Shown here piece after piece: positions 6,657 to 7,520 of a stretch of 7,520 nucleotides of DNA. The stretch comes from Mycobacterium sp. Lineage in GTDB: Bacteria > Actinomycetota > Actinomycetes > Mycobacteriales > Mycobacteriaceae. Location of the stretch: NCBI GenBank assembly GCA_025965815.1, contig JAOPWF010000288.1, positions 1 to 7,520 of the forward strand, in the 5' to 3' direction. Numbering within the stretch: position 1 is the stretch's first letter; every line of letters starts with the position of its first letter. Both the position numbers and the translations under genes were made by a program. The notes under the pieces are model-generated. The model saw only the letters and a program-made list of their open reading frames with translations, was not told the origin of the DNA and did no database searches.

Positions 6657-6968
6657 GTGGCGCCAGTTGAGTGGACGGTGATTAGCGGCGAGCAGGCCGA
6701 GGACGTTCTGTCCAACCTGCTGTACAGCGAGCACACCAACGCCGTCCGCGTCAGGCCGTCGCAGGGCGACCTCGGAATCGACGTCCTCGTGCCCGTGGAT
6801 GCGACCGGCGAACCCTTCGACGTGTACCAGATCAAGAAGTTCGCCAACACGCTGTCGCGGGGTCGTTCCGTCGTCCCGGAACTAAGCAAAGTCCTGGCCG
6901 AATCACCCCAACGGCCGGTAACGGGGATTTTTGGTCAGCACAGTGGGAGGACCCCCCAGTATGCATGA
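6657..6968 (+). pseudogene. Truncated Mrr-like PD-(D/E)xK nuclease-domain protein
   Basis: A 103-codon frame from GTG 6657 to TGA 6966-6968. The first ~63 residues look like the N-terminal half of an Mrr-like restriction-endonuclease fold: WTVISGEQAEDVLSNLLYSE (6-25), helix 1 with Glu 12 and Glu 15; the strand region VRVRPSQGDLGIDVLVP (30-46) with the G-x-D element (Gly 40, Asp 42); and FDVYQIKKFA (54-63) with Gln 58 and Lys 60 as the (E/Q)-x-K pair. After about residue 66 (LSRGRS...) the sequence becomes low in recognisable structure and stops. The rest of the domain and any second domain are missing, so the gene is probably cut, perhaps by the mobile-element-like sequence downstream. A functional short protein cannot be excluded. 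Start choice: there is an in-frame stop at 6633, and GTG 6657 is the first plausible start after it. GGGA lies about 12 nt upstream. Confidence 0.5.
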
Positions 6969-7008
6969 AAGATTCTGCAGCACTTGATATCTGACATCTC
7001 TGTGGACA
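6909..7008 (+). mobile_element. Possible 3' end of an IS21-like element (relic)
   Basis: The stretch contains GGGGATTTTTGGTCAGCACA (6923-6942), a motif that, from memory, resembles the short repeated segments found between istB and the right end of IS21-family elements. It is followed by a low-GC run ending GACATCTCTGTGGACA at 7008. Read on the other strand that end begins TGTCCACAG, compatible with a TG...CA-type terminus. No transposase coding sequence and no matching left end are visible, so this is at best a terminal relic. It would explain why the Mrr-like reading frame loses family resemblance shortly before. Confidence 0.2.
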
Positions 7009-7135
7009 CTCGTCATTATCAATTAGTGGTCGACGGTGACGGTCCTGGGTCGGTGCTGCGCACCCAGGGTGGTAGATAGTGTCGACTCCAACTCCAGCCA
7101 AGTCCTCGACCGTGGCCGTTGTCACGGCGAGTTGA
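6969..7135. other. Non-coding gap, low-GC in its first half
   Basis: No convincing gene is seen between the Mrr-like fragment and the DUF1989 gene. The bases from about 6960 to 7030 are clearly less G/C-rich than the rest of the window and carry several short palindromes (ATGCAT 6961 region, CTGCAG 6975 region, GATATC 6986 region). A TAGTGT at 7077-7082 fits a mycobacterial -10 pattern and could serve the downstream gene, but no -35 supports it. Confidence 0.4.
7044..7068. repeat. Inverted repeat with two alternative hairpins
   Basis: CCTGGGT (7044-7050) and ACCCAGG (7062-7068) form a perfect 7-bp stem with an 11-nt loop. Within it GGTGC (7052-7056) and GCACC (7060-7064) form a competing 5-bp stem with a 3-nt loop. 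There is no T-run on either side, so it does not look like an intrinsic terminator. It might be an operator or simply chance in GC-rich DNA. Confidence 0.4.
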
Positions 7136-7520
7136 ATGGGTGTCGTGGAGTTCAGAAACAGAAACAGGCCGACCCATATGGTGGTTCCCGCCGGTGCGGG
7201 GCTGGCTGTGTGGGTGCGGCACGGCGAGCACCTGCGCATCGTCGACGTCGAGGGAGGACAGGTCGGTGATCTATTCGCCTTCGCTGGCGCGGATCCCGGC
7301 GAGTACCTGTCGGCGTCGCATACCCGCACGTCGACGAGCAGGCTATTTCCGCGCATCGGCGAGCAGTTCATGACCAACCGTCGTAGGCCGATCCTGACGC
7401 TGGTTGCAGACACCTAACCAGGTGTCCACGACATGCTGATCGCCGCCTGCGACCCGGAGCGCTACCGGTTGTTGGGCGCCCCGGGCCACGCCTCCTGCGC
7501 AGACAACGTGCATCACGCCT
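7136..7520 (+). pseudogene. DUF1989 / urea carboxylase-associated family gene with in-frame stop, cut by window edge
   Basis: ATG 7136 follows an in-frame TGA immediately upstream and opens a frame reading HMVVPAGAGLAVWVRHGEHL (14-33), RIVDVEGGQVGDLFAFAG (34-51) and YLSASHTRTSTSRLFPRIGE (57-76), then NRRRPILTLVADT (81-93). These are the N-terminal signatures of the DUF1989 family, which includes urea carboxylase-associated proteins and carboxyguanidine deiminase subunits. A TAA at 7415-7417 ends the frame, yet the same frame continues beyond it with the next conserved family block: PGVHDMLIAACDPERYRLLG (7418-7477), then APGHASCADN. There is no frameshift, so one substitution (for example TCA to TAA) explains the stop. 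The 93-residue product would lack the Cys/His-rich second half and is unlikely to work. The ATG at 7178 is an alternative start. GGCGAG, 4 nt upstream of 7136, is a weak ribosome-binding site. The end of the gene lies outside the window. Confidence 0.75.

Noticed and set aside
6410..6889. Minus-strand 159-codon open frame
   Set aside because: It is antisense to the Mrr-like sequence, has no recognisable motif and poor composition. The plus-strand reading carries the family motifs.
7044..7068. Intrinsic terminator
   Set aside because: The stem lacks a following T-run on either strand, and the loop is long for a terminator.
6832..7413. Minus-strand 193-codon open frame
   Set aside because: It runs antisense to the DUF1989 gene and across a non-coding low-GC gap, and shows no protein family features.
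7415..7417. Programmed stop-codon readthrough in the DUF1989 gene
   Set aside because: TAA is the most efficient stop codon, there is no obvious stimulatory structure after it, and neighbouring genes are also decayed. A nonsense mutation or sequence error is simpler.
1..7520. CRISPR arrays, tRNA/rRNA genes, tandem repeats
   Set aside because: Scanning by eye showed no regularly spaced direct repeats, no tRNA-like cloverleaf with a T-loop motif, and no rRNA-like sequence.

Overview
The window is high-GC actinobacterial DNA, and the protein sequences point to a Mycobacterium. Seven minus-strand genes (positions 1-6167) match, in order and in approximate length, the M. tuberculosis Rv0081-Rv0087 locus: an ArsR-type regulator followed by the hyc ('formate hydrogenlyase-like') genes. 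This match is from recalled knowledge of the family, not from a search. The species cannot be fixed from the window.

Layout. Reading leftward from 6167 on the minus strand: arsR-type repressor (Rv0081-like), NuoB/HycG-like Fe-S subunit (Rv0082-like), NuoL/M-like membrane subunit (Rv0083-like), hycD (NuoH/HyfC-like), hycP (HyfE-like), hycQ (HyfF-like) and the first 90 codons of hycE (NuoC-like domain; the rest lies beyond base 1). The genes are packed with gaps of at most 10 nt or overlaps of 1-4 nt, so they form one operon with extensive translational coupling. The products would form a membrane-bound group 4 hydrogenase / complex I-related module. Its peripheral arm is the NuoB-like protein plus HycE. 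Its membrane arm is HycD, HycP and two antiporter-like subunits carrying the expected charged residues for ion translocation. No ferredoxin-like HycB/HycF subunit is present in the visible part, so the electron donor is open.

Upstream of the operon (6200-7520) the sequence changes character. It is a patchwork of apparently broken genes: a plus-strand C-terminal tail ending at 6344; a minus-strand C-terminal tail ending at 6348 that reads coherently only if one base is removed near 6412-6413; a possible 35-codon plus-strand reading frame; a plus-strand N-terminal half of an Mrr-like PD-(D/E)xK nuclease (6657-6968); a low-GC stretch that may be the end of an IS21-like element; and a DUF1989 (urea carboxylase-associated) gene interrupted by an in-frame TAA at 7415. 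An intact redox operon therefore abuts a zone of gene decay, with the operon's promoter lying on the junction.

I found no convincing new multi-gene system. The best leads are the decay zone and its junction with the hyc promoter, the nonsense codon in the DUF1989 gene, and the ferredoxin-less composition of the hyc complex.
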